The position numbers and the translations under genes were made by a program. A model generated the notes under the pieces. It was given only the letters and a program-made list of their open reading frames with translations, made no database searches and was not told the DNA's origin. From Amphimedon queenslandica (taxonomy: Eukaryota > Porifera > Demospongiae > Haplosclerida > Niphatidae): DNA of 64,000 nucleotides. Positions 1-12,300 of the stretch are shown one piece after another. Every line of letters starts with the position of its first letter. Position 1 is the first letter of the stretch. The stretch covers positions 699,462 to 763,461 of the forward strand of contig NW_003546244.1 of assembly GCF_000090795.2 (NCBI RefSeq). Reading direction: 5' to 3'.

Positions 1-461
1 TTAATAAATTAACGCTAATAAGCACTTACCAACAACCTTCTATTAATTGGAGTCGATGTTGTCGTCACTCCATCTCCTCCTCCTCCACTTTCTCCTTCTT
101 CGTCGGAATAATTTGCCTAAACATAAATAATATGCATAATTAAAATAATCAACATGGTAAGCTCACCTGCTCTTGAACTCTTTTCTGAATATAATAACTT
201 CGTGCTTCAGCTGTCTTCTTTTTCTCCCTCTGCAGCTTCTCTTCAGCCTAACAAAAATAACATGAATTCCTTTTCTCTATCACAAAAACTCTTTACCTCT
301 TCACTGATTTTCTTCAAGGCATCCCCCTCATCTATGGATATGGATATGTCTTTAGTTAAATAAGATCTTGAGCGAGATTTGTCCATCGAATTTGATGTAG
401 ACCGAGGTATTTTATTAGGCGAGGCATCAACATAAGAAGTATTGTCTTCAGGAGAGCTCAT
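1..461 (-). CDS. 5' part of an unrecognised charged coiled-coil protein gene
   Basis: Three exons can be read on the minus strand: 461-297 (begins MSSPEDNTSYVDASPNKIPR), 247-167 and 116-30. All junctions are GT-AG and phase 0, and the gene runs off the left edge. The first exon is Ser/Asp-rich. The second is a short charged helix (EEKLQREKKKTAEARSYYIQ) typical of a coiled coil. The third is acidic and Gly-rich. The start is the first ATG after the shared promoter with NAA20, 183 bases away. I do not recognise the family. The exon structure is well supported by splice sites and uninterrupted joined frame; function is unknown. Confidence 0.7.
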
Positions 462-644
462 TCTTTCACTTTTTCCCTTTTACTTGTTGTACAACTCTAC
501 TCCATTAGTCGTGGGCCGGCCGGGAACCAGGATCACGTGATCACTGAATAGCTACACCCCCAAACTCTAGATAGTTATAAAGTAGTAGAAATCTAGCAAG
601 GCGTGTTCTTAATAAATTTATTGCTCGGTGCCCATTAATTTAAA
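462..644. promoter_or_regulatory. bidirectional promoter, left-edge gene / NAA20
   Basis: The 183 bases between two divergent start codons contain a palindromic E-box CACGTG (534-539, within GATCACGTGATC) and a CCGGCCGG palindrome near 516-523. No TATA box is obvious. The same CACGTG palindrome occurs in two other bidirectional promoters of this window, so it is likely functional (bHLH-type factor site, inference). Confidence 0.55.
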
Positions 645-1175
645 ATGACTGCTCTGAGGCCTTTCCAATGTGATGATCTTTTTCGCTACAATAACGTTAA
701 TCTCGACCCTCTCACAGAGACATACAACATGGGGTTCTATCTAGCATACTTATCAAAATGGCCTGAGTACTTTACGGTTGCAGAGTCACCCACTGGTCGA
801 ATTATGGGGTACATTATGGGCAAATCCGAAGCAAGACAGAACGACCCTAGAGATTGGCATGGTCACGTGACTGCTATATCAGTAGCCGAAGAGTATAGGA
901 GGATCGGACTAGCTGCCACATTGATGAATTCCTTAGAGTCGATATCAGAACGCAAGCATTGCTATTTCGTTGACTTGTTTGTGCGGGTGTCAAACAAGGT
1001 AGCCATTTTGATGTATCAGAATCTTGGGTACAAGATATTCCGTCGTATTGAGAACTATTATTCTGGTGCTGATGATGACGAGGATGCCCTGGATATGAGA
1101 AAGGCTCTCAGCCGGGACAAGGAAAAGATTTCCGAAAGGCCCTGTAAAGACCCGAATTTTCCATTAGAAGCATAA
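645..1175 (+). CDS. NAA20: N-alpha-acetyltransferase 20, NatB catalytic subunit
   Basis: A 176-residue intronless frame begins MTALRPFQCDDLFRYNNVNL and is nearly collinear with animal NAA20 (about 178 residues). It carries the family-typical YLSKWPEYF segment. It also has the GNAT acetyl-CoA loop (RRIGLAATLM) and the substrate-side FVDLFVRVSN stretch. NatB co-translationally acetylates N-terminal Met followed by Asp, Glu, Asn or Gln, acting on the ribosome with the auxiliary subunit NAA25. The lack of introns is unusual beside intron-rich neighbours. The frame is intact and the start is the first in-frame ATG after the promoter. Confidence 0.97.
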   Translation: MTALRPFQCDDLFRYNNVNLDPLTETYNMGFYLAYLSKWPEYFTVAESPTGRIMGYIMGKSEARQNDPRDWHGHVTAISVAEEYRRIGLAATLMNSLESISERKHCYFVDLFVRVSNKVAILMYQNLGYKIFRRIENYYSGADDDEDALDMRKALSRDKEKISERPCKDPNFPLEA

Positions 1176-1523
1176 TTTTTTTGGTCACTTTATTATCAAT
1201 GCTCTGTTTCAGACTTAGTATAATGTATACATATGACTCATATGAGAAAAATTATTTTTGCTATGAAGTTGTTTACATAAACATTCGTAAACACTATAAT
1301 GGCTGGTATCTGGGTGGATTCCTTTTAATTTAAATACCAGCAGCTGTTTGTACTCTTTGCTAATTCATAAACCACATGTTTCATGATGTTTGCTTGTACA
1401 TCATGTGCATACTTCAGTAAAACCATGAGCAAACACTGTGACATATCCCAGAGAGAATGTGTACGTGGGCGGATAATAATGTTTCCGTATACTAGCTCTA
1501 GATATCCGGAGATATGCCACGAA
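1176..1523. other. intergenic region, nothing coding seen
   Basis: About 350 AT-rich bases lie between the NAA20 stop and the TATA box of the next gene. I see no open frame with splice logic, no repeat of note and no RNA gene. The first part is presumably the NAA20 3' UTR. Confidence 0.5.
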
Positions 1524-1533
1524 GCTATATAAG
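1524..1533 (+). promoter_or_regulatory. TATA box of the FN3 receptor gene
   Basis: GCTATATAAG lies 44 bases before the ATG at 1577, which predicts initiation near 1555. The longer string GAAGCTATATAAG also occurs, on the other strand, in front of receptor kinase A (35491-35502 and flanking bases). An in-frame ATG at 1514 lies upstream of this box and is therefore unlikely to be used. Confidence 0.6.
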
Positions 1534-1576
1534 TGCCGGCGTGTGCGGTCTTTTGTGTACTTTGAATGGAATAGAT

Positions 1577-4500
1577 ATGTCTGCAGGAGAGGTGTTCTGT
1601 CTACTTTTCTGCTGCATTGTGCTGCTTTCTTTTAGTGTATCCGACTCGTGTGAAGCAGGTTGCTATCCTCCAGCTGATCTGCAAGCAAACCTATCAGATT
1701 CATTAATTTATCAGCTGAACAATGAGACTACACTGGACTTGGAGGCATCAACCCTTGCAGGCCAGTGCTTTGCCCTTTGCCTCAATAAAGTAGGTTTTCT
1801 TTATTATTGTACTTATCCTATCACTAACTATTATTTCATTTCCCAGTACAAAGATTCAGTAAGACCCACGGTATGTAAGTGATTACTATGATCTGTTGTT
1901 ATTACTATTAATGCTGATTTGATAAGCAAGGCATGCATCCTATAGTTAACTAATGAGTATTATGACCAACTACATTTGTCACAACTGTTACTCTCATCTT
2001 ATGTTTACAGGTATTTTATGAACAATCAGGGGAGTATTATTCTGTCTCGTTTGACTCTTTTAATGGGGACTATTGCACTGAGTTACAACAGGTACATAAT
2101 AATGAAACTTCCTCCATCGTACAGCCAACAAACAAATCTAATTAATTACCATTACATTGCGGCCATGGGAATTGATTATAAATTATATGCATTTATACTG
2201 TTTGGTACTAATTGCTCAAGAATTTTGTTTACGTTTTGTGCATTGTTTTGAACTAAACAAGGGAGGAATGACAGTGGGGAGGAATGACAGTGGAGAGGAA
2301 TGGCTGGGGGGCTATAAAGTGTAGCTATGCGAATATAATTGCTTGTGATATCATTAGGTTATGGAATGTCAGTCTGGTTGCATATTACGAAGTATAAGCA
2401 ATAATAGATCAGAATGTCGTCAAAAATGTGTAAGCCATTCATTCCTTTAGTGAGGGTCTAATAAGGATTGTTTTGTCTCTAGCATGATGGCTGTTTATTG
2501 GAATGCAACGGCACCTGCAAGTATAACAATGCTAATACGACTTGCAGCAGACGATGTGTGAGTGAACAAATATCCCAATTAATTTAACTTGTACTTGTAT
2601 ATGCAGAGACGAACTCCCTGTCGATACGGCTGTGAGGAATATGCTGAGAACATACTGAGCAGTCACACTGGAGGTATGTTTGTCACTTCCTCTGGGCATA
2701 ACGTAATCATGTTTTTGCAGGTGAGTTGCCATTTACTCCAGACACATTCCTACAAGCAGCGAACAGCAATACAGCAGGCATTATTCAATTATCTATTGAG
2801 AGGAGTTCTGCTCCCAACTCAACACTTGTTCATTCTTTTGTCATAAAGGTGCAAAAACAGGCCGAAATTAAATATTTGTGGGTGGTAAGCATCGCCTAAT
2901 TGAATTACATTGCCATTAAGCTCATTATGTCTGGTCTCTAGCCATCACTTAATGGAGTCATTTTGAACCTAAGACAATACTCATGTGGAGAAGTTAGTCT
3001 CTCTTATGCCCCTGTTAACATGTATGGGAGGTCTGTTGATTTTTCACCTGTATTGGATCACTGTGTTAGAGGAGGTGATTATCATGTTGTGTGTGTGGGA
3101 GATTCATTAACACCTTCTCTCACTGATCATGTTTAGAGTACATTTATCCTAACCAGTTGACGAGGAGTGATCTAACTTATGAATATTATGAAGATTATAG
3201 AGAAGGGTATCTCGGAAATGCACTAATAAACGTTACGTGGAACAGTAGTTCACTTTGTGAGTATATTACCATGTGTGGCATAATTATGCTATCTTATCTG
3301 TATATACAATAGCATTGGGTTATGTTACTCACTATGAAGTCATCCTAGAATCTTTCTCATTACATCAGGTCACTCACTTTACCATAGACAAAGTGAGCAT
3401 AATTAATTATGTAATGTTTTACTATCAATATTTGTATCAACAAAATAGTACTCAAAGTGGTTTCTCATTCAAGCATCAGCCCCCTCCCTGCCTCCTGTCT
3501 TTGGTTCGGAATACATTTCATCGGTAGGCCCACAATCCTTTGTTGTTGGCAATCAAACATTGTGTGTTTTAGTTCATTGTGCATCCCGTTTTTCCTGGTG
3601 CAGCATATCCCCGACAGAATATACTCGAGCCACAGTGTATGTAGCATTCCATCCCATAATACTATGATGGTATCTTCTTTTTGTAGTACTGATGGACACT
3701 CCTAATATGACTCTAGAGTGTGTCCCTTTGATGTCCTTGAATACATTGAATGTCTCCCTGTACTGGATGCTTGCCAATGAGTCTTATATCCTAGACACAA
3801 TACAACATTTTAGGGTTAAAATAACAGTTGGAGGCACAGAATATCGGGACTTTATTATAGATAAACAAGTGAGTTGTGGCTTCGAATTCGTTAATTGACT
3901 TAATGAATTGTAATTCAAAGGATGGCGAGTTTGAGTATGGAACAGATGTTGGTCCTTATCCATTATACCACCCAAATACCAACAAGCAATACACTATTAA
4001 GGTATAGCATCGAGTTAACTCTTTGGTATGCTAAAAATTACTTGAATACAGGTCATTGCAACGAAAGACAACAACTACTCCTGGAGGAAAGCCCCCAAGT
4101 CAGAATACTGTGTCATCAATGCTACATGGCGGGCCGTTCCTCCTTCCCCTGTTTCATGCATTAATTCATCAAGAACTGGTAACAACACGTACACTATAAC
4201 ATGGTGCCCACCACAAGAATCACACTGGATGTTATTGTCTTATCAGATTGAGCTCAGAGGAGTAAACAGGATAGTCTATGCAACAGTGAGACATATTTGT
4301 ATGGTAATAATGAATTCATGGTCACTCGATTGCGTAGGAAAACTCCACAGACTACACTATAGAGGTATTTGACGAATGCAAGTCATTCAAGGTAATTGTG
4401 TGAGTTTGAAAACTGATCTTATCATATTAATAATTAACAGATCCGCAGTAAAAATGATTTTGGATACGGTGAATGGAGTGATGTGTATCAAGTTGGAGAG

Positions 4501-5031
4501 AATTGTGACCCCTCAACAGCTGCTTCACTGCATTCTTCTCAGCATATTTCCACAATACTTGGTAATACAATTAGCCCATCATCCCATTACTACACACTAA
4601 CTGCCAGTAATGGAATCAGTTCCAGTAAGACAGTAATTAGTCAGTCTACTACCATTAGCAACAGCCAATCAACCACAAGTAGTTCATTTACTAGTGGAGT
4701 AATGGTTACTATCAGTCGGCCAGTAACATCATCTTCTCCTGTTCACTCACTTAATCCAAGCAATGACACGTTTCATTTCAATGCTACTCTGTACTTTTTA
4801 CTTGCAGCCATAACGCTTTTGTTCATACTAATCATCATAATGACACTCATTTTAGTCATTTTTTGTCTCAAATACAAGAAGTCTGCAGCCACCACGAGTA
4901 TCGATTTGCCTGAAATAAATAAAGACATTCTACAAGACACTTCGTGGGGCAAATCCAGTCCCAATTCAAGCAATGGGAAAAGGGCTGTCGAAAACTTGTA
5001 CACAAAATTCGAATGCTCGAATCCAGTATAA
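1577..5031 (+). CDS. single-pass FN3 receptor, kinase-less member of the local receptor-kinase family
   Basis: Many short exons on the plus strand: 1577-1789 (signal peptide MSAGEVFCLLFCCIVLLSFS), 1847-1870, 2011-2091, 2358-2429, 2483-2557, 2607-2673, 2721-2884, 2942-3074, 3137-3256, 3313-3368, then further exons to a last one ending at 5031. Exons 3-6 encode a Cys-rich module (CQSGC...CRQKC; CLLECNG...CSRRC; CRYGC). FN3-like segments follow, ending in GYGEWSDVY. Then come a Ser/Thr-rich stalk and one membrane span (YFLLAAITLLFILIIIMTLI). The cytoplasmic tail is about 50 residues with NLYTKF and no kinase. The same Cys-rich module starts both receptor kinases and the gene at 42963. Role unknown; a co-receptor or decoy is inference. 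The internal exons from 3400 to 4480 are less certain. Confidence 0.75.
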
Positions 5032-5122
5032 ATAAGATTTTTTAACATGCAAGCATCTGCACACATCATTATTTATTTTTATTGCTACATTTATTTAATT
5101 TTATTAGCATGTCATTATCTCT

Positions 5123-6497
5123 TTATGTTTTTTGTGAAATCAATCTATTGTCCATCATCGATTGTACGGGTCTCTGCAATGGATGGGCTAAAAGTTTTGC
5201 AAAAAAATTATATAACTTGACAAGGTTCGCACTCCAGTCCAACACTAATGCCTTGGGTTTAGGATATATCTCTGATAGTATGTCAAATATGCTCTAAGAG
5301 GATGGGAGAGGAAGATAGTAATTGAAATTCTACTATCAATAGTACCTGGCAGACATTGTGGCCTGTTGGTGGGTCGTGACTATACAAAACATCCAAGAAA
5401 AAATGAGGCGAGGCCATTAGCTCACTGTGGGCCTAGCAACATGATAAAAAAAAGCAATAAGTTAGGATTGAAAAGAATTTAAGTTTAATAGTATGTGCCT
5501 TTTGATGCGCTCCAATGCGTAAACAGTTTTTACATTTTATTGTCTGGACTTGGCCTAATGAGTGCTACAACAAATTACAGCATGCCTCAATACAGAATAT
5601 CTTAATGGAATTATTAATAGCAGCTTCACATTACCAAGTGTGGGATTACTGTTTTACCTCGGATTCCCCTCTGTAAACAGGTAAACAATGAGACCTGCCA
5701 TACAATATAATAACTCTAACAATGAATGGAGGGGGAGACATTGATGAGCCAACACAAACGCTTGGAGGAGGACAATTCTCATATCTATATGACATTACAA
5801 TAAAACAAACAATGCACATATGCAGGTAGCCCGATACCCTGATACACTTACATTGCTGAGAATATGGAAGAAGTATCTGTTTGTTATGCAAGAAAAAATG
5901 GACATCAATCAATACTTGCAACATTTTACTATCAATTATTACCAAATGAGTCGTATTTTTCTTGGACATTCTCTAGGGATGTAAGTGCATCTGAGACTAG
6001 CTGTGGATCACTACTGAAGTCACAAAACTGGATCAAAGTATGATAATTGAATTTCATCACTATCTATACTATGATTGTGACAATTACCCAATTAGCTTTA
6101 TCAGTTAAAATCATTAGCGCAAATTCGTGTTTGCCCATCATCGATTTGTTGAAAACAAATTGTGTTAGAGCATTCTTCCATACCGTAAACAACGGCAAAT
6201 CACCTCTAAATTATGATGGATAATAACAACAACACATAACAACATTACCTGTCTTTAGATTTCACAGTAGTAATTGATACATCTTCAGAAACATCGATAC
6301 AGAATACCTAAGATCAAAACAAAGTTATCTCTCGCCTCTCCTGACGACTTACTATCTTTTCAGGACAGGATGGGTGAATGTCTTGAGCATTGAAATCAAA
6401 ACTGAGGACTAAAACAATTATAATGTGATATTCTATTCAATTTATTCATACCTGATGCATTGCTAATGGATGAAGATACAGAAATATTGTCGGCCAT
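5123..6497 (-). CDS. BABAM1: BABAM1/MERIT40, BRISC and BRCA1-A complex member
   Basis: Nine minus-strand exons: 6497-6452, 6408-6353, 6307-6249, 6205-6088, 6027-5943, 5876-5852, 5784-5658, 5432-5346, 5293-5123. They join to 257 codons without a stop. The N-terminal VWA-like strand reads SCPEKIVFCIDVSED. GKHEFALMILTDKANW, SPPPFIVRVIILYGRS, PHFFLDVLYSHD and AKLLAHPLQRPVQS all match human MERIT40 segments. The protein scaffolds the K63-specific deubiquitinase complexes BRCA1-A (nucleus, DNA damage) and BRISC (cytoplasm). It is shorter than human (329 residues) because the disordered N-terminus is missing. The 25-base sixth exon is a microexon. The first exon lies antisense to the upstream extension of the GT61 frame. 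Confidence 0.93.
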
Positions 6498-6573
6498 ATT
6501 TTACAAACCGCACCCATTAACCACGCCTAACTTTAGGCGGCGCGGCCAACGCTCTCGTCACGCCTCCTTAGAA
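6498..6573. promoter_or_regulatory. bidirectional promoter, BABAM1 / GT61 gene 1
   Basis: Only 76 bases separate the BABAM1 ATG (minus, 6497) from the likely GT61 ATG (plus, 6574). The stretch is GC-richer than its surroundings around 6535-6565 and contains ACCCATTAACCACGCC-type sequence but no TATA box. That is consistent with a housekeeping divergent promoter. Confidence 0.5.
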
Positions 6574-8115
6574 ATGGTGTTTCAGATCAAATCCATTTCT
6601 ATATTCTTTTTTGTTTCCGTCCTCATTTTTACATTTCTACAGATCTACCTATTAACAATCACGACAAGGGCACCTTCTAATTTAATCAGCAGTAGATCGG
6701 CTCCTCTCATCCCAGCATTCACAGAATTATCCCCAGCAACAAGAGAAGAAACAAATGATAGCTATCCCTCCCTCTCGCCCTCTTCCACCAGCTCATCGTC
6801 ACATTTAAATACCACAAGCCATCTTCCAGCTTTACACAACTCCTCATTTATCCTCCGTCCTTCTGGTTTGACTGATATTCCTTCTCTTTGGAAAACGTAT
6901 GAAGGCTCAACTTGGCCTGATGGATTCTGCAGAGGATTTCTAGGTACAACATATGAACATAAGTTTAAAGTGTGTTCAGACAGAATAACATGCTACGGTA
7001 CTGCACACAGTAAAAAGATGGGCACATGTACATTACAAAGAGTTGGAATCGATCCAACAGCATTGTACAACGTGATGACGACACTTAAAGTCGAAAAGAT
7101 ACTCGACTCAAGCTCTGTGTGGTTGCTGGGGAAAAGAGAATGTCCCAATCCGTCTTTCCATGACATGGAAACTCACATGGAGAAATTTGATCCAATAGTA
7201 CCAATGGTCAAGATGTCAACACTCATTTCGAGCAAAGGAAAGTCCTGCCAGCTTTACATAAGCGGTACCACTTTGCTTTACGTTGGAATGGCAAAGCATA
7301 TTTACTTTCGATTCCTTTCGTGGTACAATCTCTATCGGTCCCTGAGGCAGCACAGTGAAGAGAGAAACAACCTCCACATCATTCGAATGCCAGAAATTGA
7401 AGGAGAATTTATGTTTCCAGAGTTTGAGAGAAAATTATTCGGGGATGTCATTCCATTGGAAAACCTTACTGGCTATGAGAATGTTTGCTTTGAGACCCTG
7501 GAGCTTGTCTCATGGGCGTATGGCGCACCAATGTTCCGGTGTAAGATGGACGGCGCTGCTATGAAGAAGAGATGTTTGACATGCAGTGGAGCAGGTTTGA
7601 GTACAGACCTAACGTCATTCAGAGAACATGTAATTACCGGCTGCTCACTGAAGGATAATGACACCAGTAACAGAGAAGGCTCTAAGACAAAGAAGATAAC
7701 CGTCATAGAGAGAAAGAGATATGAGAGGTATAAAGGTGACCCGGTTAAAAAATTCCGAAGGATATGGACCAATTCGGAAGACCTTATCAACAAACTAAGA
7801 GAGTCTTTCCCGCAAGCTAGTGTTACTGGTTTGTATGCTGAGGCACTACCAATATGTGAGCAAATACGAATAATGCATGAAACTGATGTTATGATTGCTA
7901 TGCATGGAGCTGGTATGGTACACTTGTGGTGGCTTCAGAAAAAAGGAGTCGTTTTAGAGCTAGTCCCAAAGTCGCAGAGAGGTAACGCCGCTTTTATAAC
8001 GCTAGCAAAACACTTAGGAAGAACACACAAGCTAATAAATTCTGTGAAGGAGAAAGGAGCCATTGTCACTGTTGATATTAATAAAATTGTATTTGAAGTT
8101 AAAAAGTTCATCTAA
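6574..8115 (+). CDS. GT61-family glycosyltransferase, type II membrane protein (copy 1)
   Basis: This intronless frame of 513 residues starts at MVFQIKSISI. A signal anchor (FFFVSVLIFTFLQIYLL) and a Ser/Thr/Pro-rich stem follow, then the catalytic domain. The C-terminal GT61 (DUF563) signature MHETDVMIAMHGAGMVHLWWLQ and LELVPKSQ are clear. Family members include EOGT, POMGNT2 and plant xylosyltransferases, which add GlcNAc or xylose in the ER/Golgi; the sugar here cannot be read. An in-frame ATG at 6460 would lengthen it by 38 residues, but that segment is antisense to BABAM1 exon 1 and would put a hydrophilic arm before the anchor. A paralogue lies at 26227. Confidence 0.88.
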   Translation: MVFQIKSISIFFFVSVLIFTFLQIYLLTITTRAPSNLISSRSAPLIPAFTELSPATREETNDSYPSLSPSSTSSSSHLNTTSHLPALHNSSFILRPSGLTDIPSLWKTYEGSTWPDGFCRGFLGTTYEHKFKVCSDRITCYGTAHSKKMGTCTLQRVGIDPTALYNVMTTLKVEKILDSSSVWLLGKRECPNPSFHDMETHMEKFDPIVPMVKMSTLISSKGKSCQLYISGTTLLYVGMAKHIYFRFLSWYNLYRSLRQHSEERNNLHIIRMPEIEGEFMFPEFERKLFGDVIPLENLTGYENVCFETLELVSWAYGAPMFRCKMDGAAMKKRCLTCSGAGLSTDLTSFREHVITGCSLKDNDTSNREGSKTKKITVIERKRYERYKGDPVKKFRRIWTNSEDLINKLRESFPQASVTGLYAEALPICEQIRIMHETDVMIAMHGAGMVHLWWLQKKGVVLELVPKSQRGNAAFITLAKHLGRTHKLINSVKEKGAIVTVDINKIVFEVKKFI

Positions 8116-8189
8116 TAATTTTTGTTTATAATAATTAGCAATGTTATCACATTATATAGCCAATACAAATGTTTAAAAAAGATTATTTT

Positions 8190-8588
8190 TTATTTTTCTA
8201 TCAATGATAGTAATTTTTGCTTAGATTTCTTATTCAAGAGTCCACCAGAGCCACACAATACAAGGGCTTGAAGCTGCTTACTGGAATATTCCTACACAAC
8301 ACAAGACAATGCAATAGCAATATATACAAAATCCACTTACAGTATGTTTTACAATCCACGTCTCTAGATCAGATTCAGATAAATAATAAGCTTTAATATA
8401 ATTCTCCACGTACTCATGAGATGGGAGTGGCCTAATGTTAAAACAATGTGTTTTATATGATGACTTTCAGTTTTACCTCAAATTTGTCAACTTTTCTATT
8501 TTAGTACGAAACTGCTGAAAGTCAAGTTGCATAAGAGCACGGCCTTCATTTGAACACTTTTTAACTTGAGAAAAACTAACAGCAAACA

Positions 8589-8627
<39 letters not shown>

Positions 8628-9295
8628 TACCCATCAACAAAGGTGTGACAAGCAGTCAGTATAACTCTGTTCCACAATATTGCTTTAGATTCAAGAGGTA
8701 TATGTACTTGTCTATAAATTAAAATAGTTTTATTAATCATTCATTTTTTTATCATTGTCATTACTTATTAATGTAATCGATAAGTTCCTTAAAATGTGAA
8801 AATTCCTAAGAGAAGAGAAGAGGGGAGTCAAAAAGTAGTGATTTTTTATTTCCTTTACATTTAAAAGCTGGTCCACATATCTGCTGTGCTGTGAGGTAAT
8901 CTCTTTTATGTCAAATTTAACTGAAGACATTGACTGTAATATCTGATGTAACGTAGGAGAGACAATAATTATACCAAAACACAATGACTTCAGCATTACT
9001 TGATCTGTAGGTATTCCTTTAGATGCAATAGTATTGTAAACTGGAAGCCTTAGCTCATAACAAGGTATGACAGTCTACAAAATAGCAGTAATAATAATAA
9101 TAATAATAATGGCACAAGTACATGTACATGCGATGGGCAAAAAATTCCCCAAATTATTATTGGTAATCTTTAAAATAATCATGAAAGTGCAACTGACTTG
9201 TGAGAAGAATTGTGTCAGAAAATATTTCTTGTCCTCGGGGATAAGCCTTTCAAGATTTGGCAGCAAGTATTCAAACTGCTTTGCTAAAAATACAC

Positions 9296-9342
<47 letters not shown>

Positions 9343-12300
9343 AACACCACCATCCTTTTCCTTGATTCTCTCTCTCTCACAGTGATTCAATGGCTACTAT
9401 TCTAAAGCTTAATCCATAGAGACTGGCTACATTATCCAACTGTATGAACGGATTAGCCTCTGGATAAGGAACCTTTGTAAAAAAAAACAATTACAATCAT
9501 GAAAATAATTAAATATTTCACACCTTTACATTATCACCGGAAGATAAGACGCTAGAATCCTAGAGAATACAAGAATATACTGACAATACACATATGCCAT
9601 GCCTACATGGGTTAATAATGTATTAGCAATACGAGCCAAAGAGGCACTCAACTTAGCACTCAATTGGTTATCGTCATTGACCTAGAAAAACAAAATGACA
9701 TTAGCACTCATGAATTATAATGAAAATTACCATATCTTGAGCAAAGAATGTGTATACCTATTAATTTAAAGATCATTGTATTCATAAATACATTACAATA
9801 TTCCATTAACTTACAGCATAAAGATAATAGTCAAATAGATTAGTTAGGTACTGCAATACATCATAAGCTATTGGTTGGAGTACATTCATCATTTGCATAT
9901 AATTACCTAATAGACATAATAATAATAAATGCATTGCTCAAAATTGATGTCCTTATGCTATCTAGAAAGTTTTAACTGATTCCGACTTCAATTTTTTGAG
10001 TTATGGCCATTTAAAAATAGGCCAATTTCTAAAAAATATCCTGTACTATAGCCCATGGTTTTTTCCAAAAAATGGCTTCGAAATCACCCCAAATTTTTAT
10101 TACATTTTCTGATACATATTGATGTCCTTATGCTATGTAGAAAGTTTGAGCTGATTCTGGCTTCAATTTTTTGAGTTATGGCCATTTCAAAAACGGGCCA
10201 ATTTCTGAAAATACCCTGTACTATAGCCCATGGTTTTTTCCAAAAAATGGCTCCGAAATCACCCCAAATTTTTATTACATTTTCCGATACATACTGATGT
10301 CCTTATGCTATGTAGAAAGTTTGAGCTGATTCCGACAAATAATTTTCGAGTTATGGCCATTTTAAAAAATGGGCCAAATTCAGAAAAATACCCTGTACTA
10401 TAGCTATAGCCCATGGTTTTTCCAAAAAATGGCTCCAAAATCACCCCAAATTTTTATTATATTTTCTGATGCATATTGATGTCCTTATACTATGTAGAAA
10501 GTTTGAGCTGTTTCCGACAAATATTTTTCGAGTTATAAGCATTTAAAAAACGAGCCAATATTTGTCACTCACCACAAAATCTGACAACAGTCAATGTGAC
10601 ATTAGCCAGTACAGCTTCCCCTCTGTCACTCTCTGATCTCTCCCGACTGTAACCTTTCGGCTTAGCCCTACTCAAACAAGTAACATGATCATCAATACTA
10701 TTCCCTACTTTGGAGGAGGAGCATCTCCGGTCTTCTCATCAACATAAGATCTGTTTAATTCAGCAGAAGCTGAGCTTGGTTCATCATCATACTCATCACT
10801 ATCATACTGTGAGTAGGATACACTCCATTAATCGCGAGGGCATAAAGAGACAGAGGGTATTACCTGCCTGGTATCCACTACAACCTCTTCTGTTTCTTCG
10901 TCTTCAACTTCTTCTTCAAACGGATTGTCTGATTCCTTGTATCGCTCAAAGATGTTATCTTTTGAGTCTATAATGGAGGGGGTGAGGGTACAAAAGAGGT
11001 GTAGTTTTGATAACTGACCAATAGCACGCGAGGCAAGGAATCTCTGAGGACTGGTGGGCGTGGTCATACCAGTACGAAGGAAACGAAACTCCTAAATAAT
11101 AATAATAAATTAATAATAATAATAATAATAAAGAAATAATAATAGTAATAAATAAATAAATAAATAATAATGATACCCTTAATATGTTGACAGTGAAATT
11201 TGAGCGTATGGGACAGGACACCCATTGTTCACTTTCTAAAAATAACTTCAGCTCGTCCAGTCTTGCTCTAAAAATAGTAACATCAAAGAATCACATCTCT
11301 CAGTTAGTATGTGATGAACCTATGATAGTGTCTAAAGTATCCAAGGGATTGCTGTCTCATTGATTCTTGAAGCTGATCTGATCCCTCACCGCAAAACTCG
11401 ATCCCAATAGTGATCAATCTATGGCACAGATAAAGTTATGAGTTTCAAGCCAGACCCACCTGTTGACAATGTTCAAGACTCTGATAAAACTGTCGTACTG
11501 GAAAGTAGACATGTCGCAGCCTTCCAAATATGGTCGGAGCTTTTGCTGTACATCCTATAATGGTCCGAAATGAGTTCATTGCATGTACTTCATCATATTT
11601 ACCCTCCACATTCTTGCGAAGCCGTTATCTAATTTCTGTTTTATGTAATTCCTGTGAAAAGTGATCTCAGCGATCGCTGCATCACTCTTTCCTCCTCCTC
11701 CTCCTTTCCCCTCCTCTCCCTCTATCATTAGCTGAGAGTCTATTATTGAACTAGGAGAGACTGTTGCATCATAATGCATGTGCCACTGATGCACTTTCCT
11801 GTAATTATACATAATATTCCAGAATATCTAGTCCAGAAAAAAGTTAAAATAATAACGACCGTAAGTGTAATCTTACTCGACACAGCTCCACGAGACAGTC
11901 GGTAAATTTCTCGGGTTTCACTAGCTTGCAGATGCTTCTGTAACTGCTTCGATCACCAACACCCTGAATAAAGAAATATGAAAATATTTTCTTTCTCTCT
12001 CTTTCTAACCTCTGCATAGCTGGATACTATTCTATATGCATTATCGTGAATTGCTGTTGTAAACTTCATTAACAGGATATCATTAGCTCTCTGTAATGGG
12101 CATAATAGTTAAAGACGTGGTTTTTAGTTAAGACCCTATACCTGTGTTTTCCCTAATATCTGGTAGGCATCATTAACTTGTCCGTACACAGATGAATCAA
12201 AACTGGTCGGAACTCTACTCAAAGCTTGCTCGAGTTCGTTCTATTAATAGTAACAAAATCTATTATAAGACATGACATCATTGCTACCTCAATGACTGTA

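Noticed and set aside
1514-1576. In-frame ATG at 1514 as start of the FN3 receptor
   Set aside because: It lies upstream of the TATA box at 1524 and adds residues before a good signal peptide; 1577 is preferred.
8945-8990. Reading through VPS50 without an intron at 8999-8943
   Set aside because: The frame is open, but removing a 57-58 base GT-AG intron restores exact alignment to human VPS50 (TDQ followed by [15 protein letters not shown]).
9942-10560. CRISPR-like direct repeats
   Set aside because: Units are about 177 bases, have no unique spacers, sit in an intron of a eukaryotic gene and recur in other introns.
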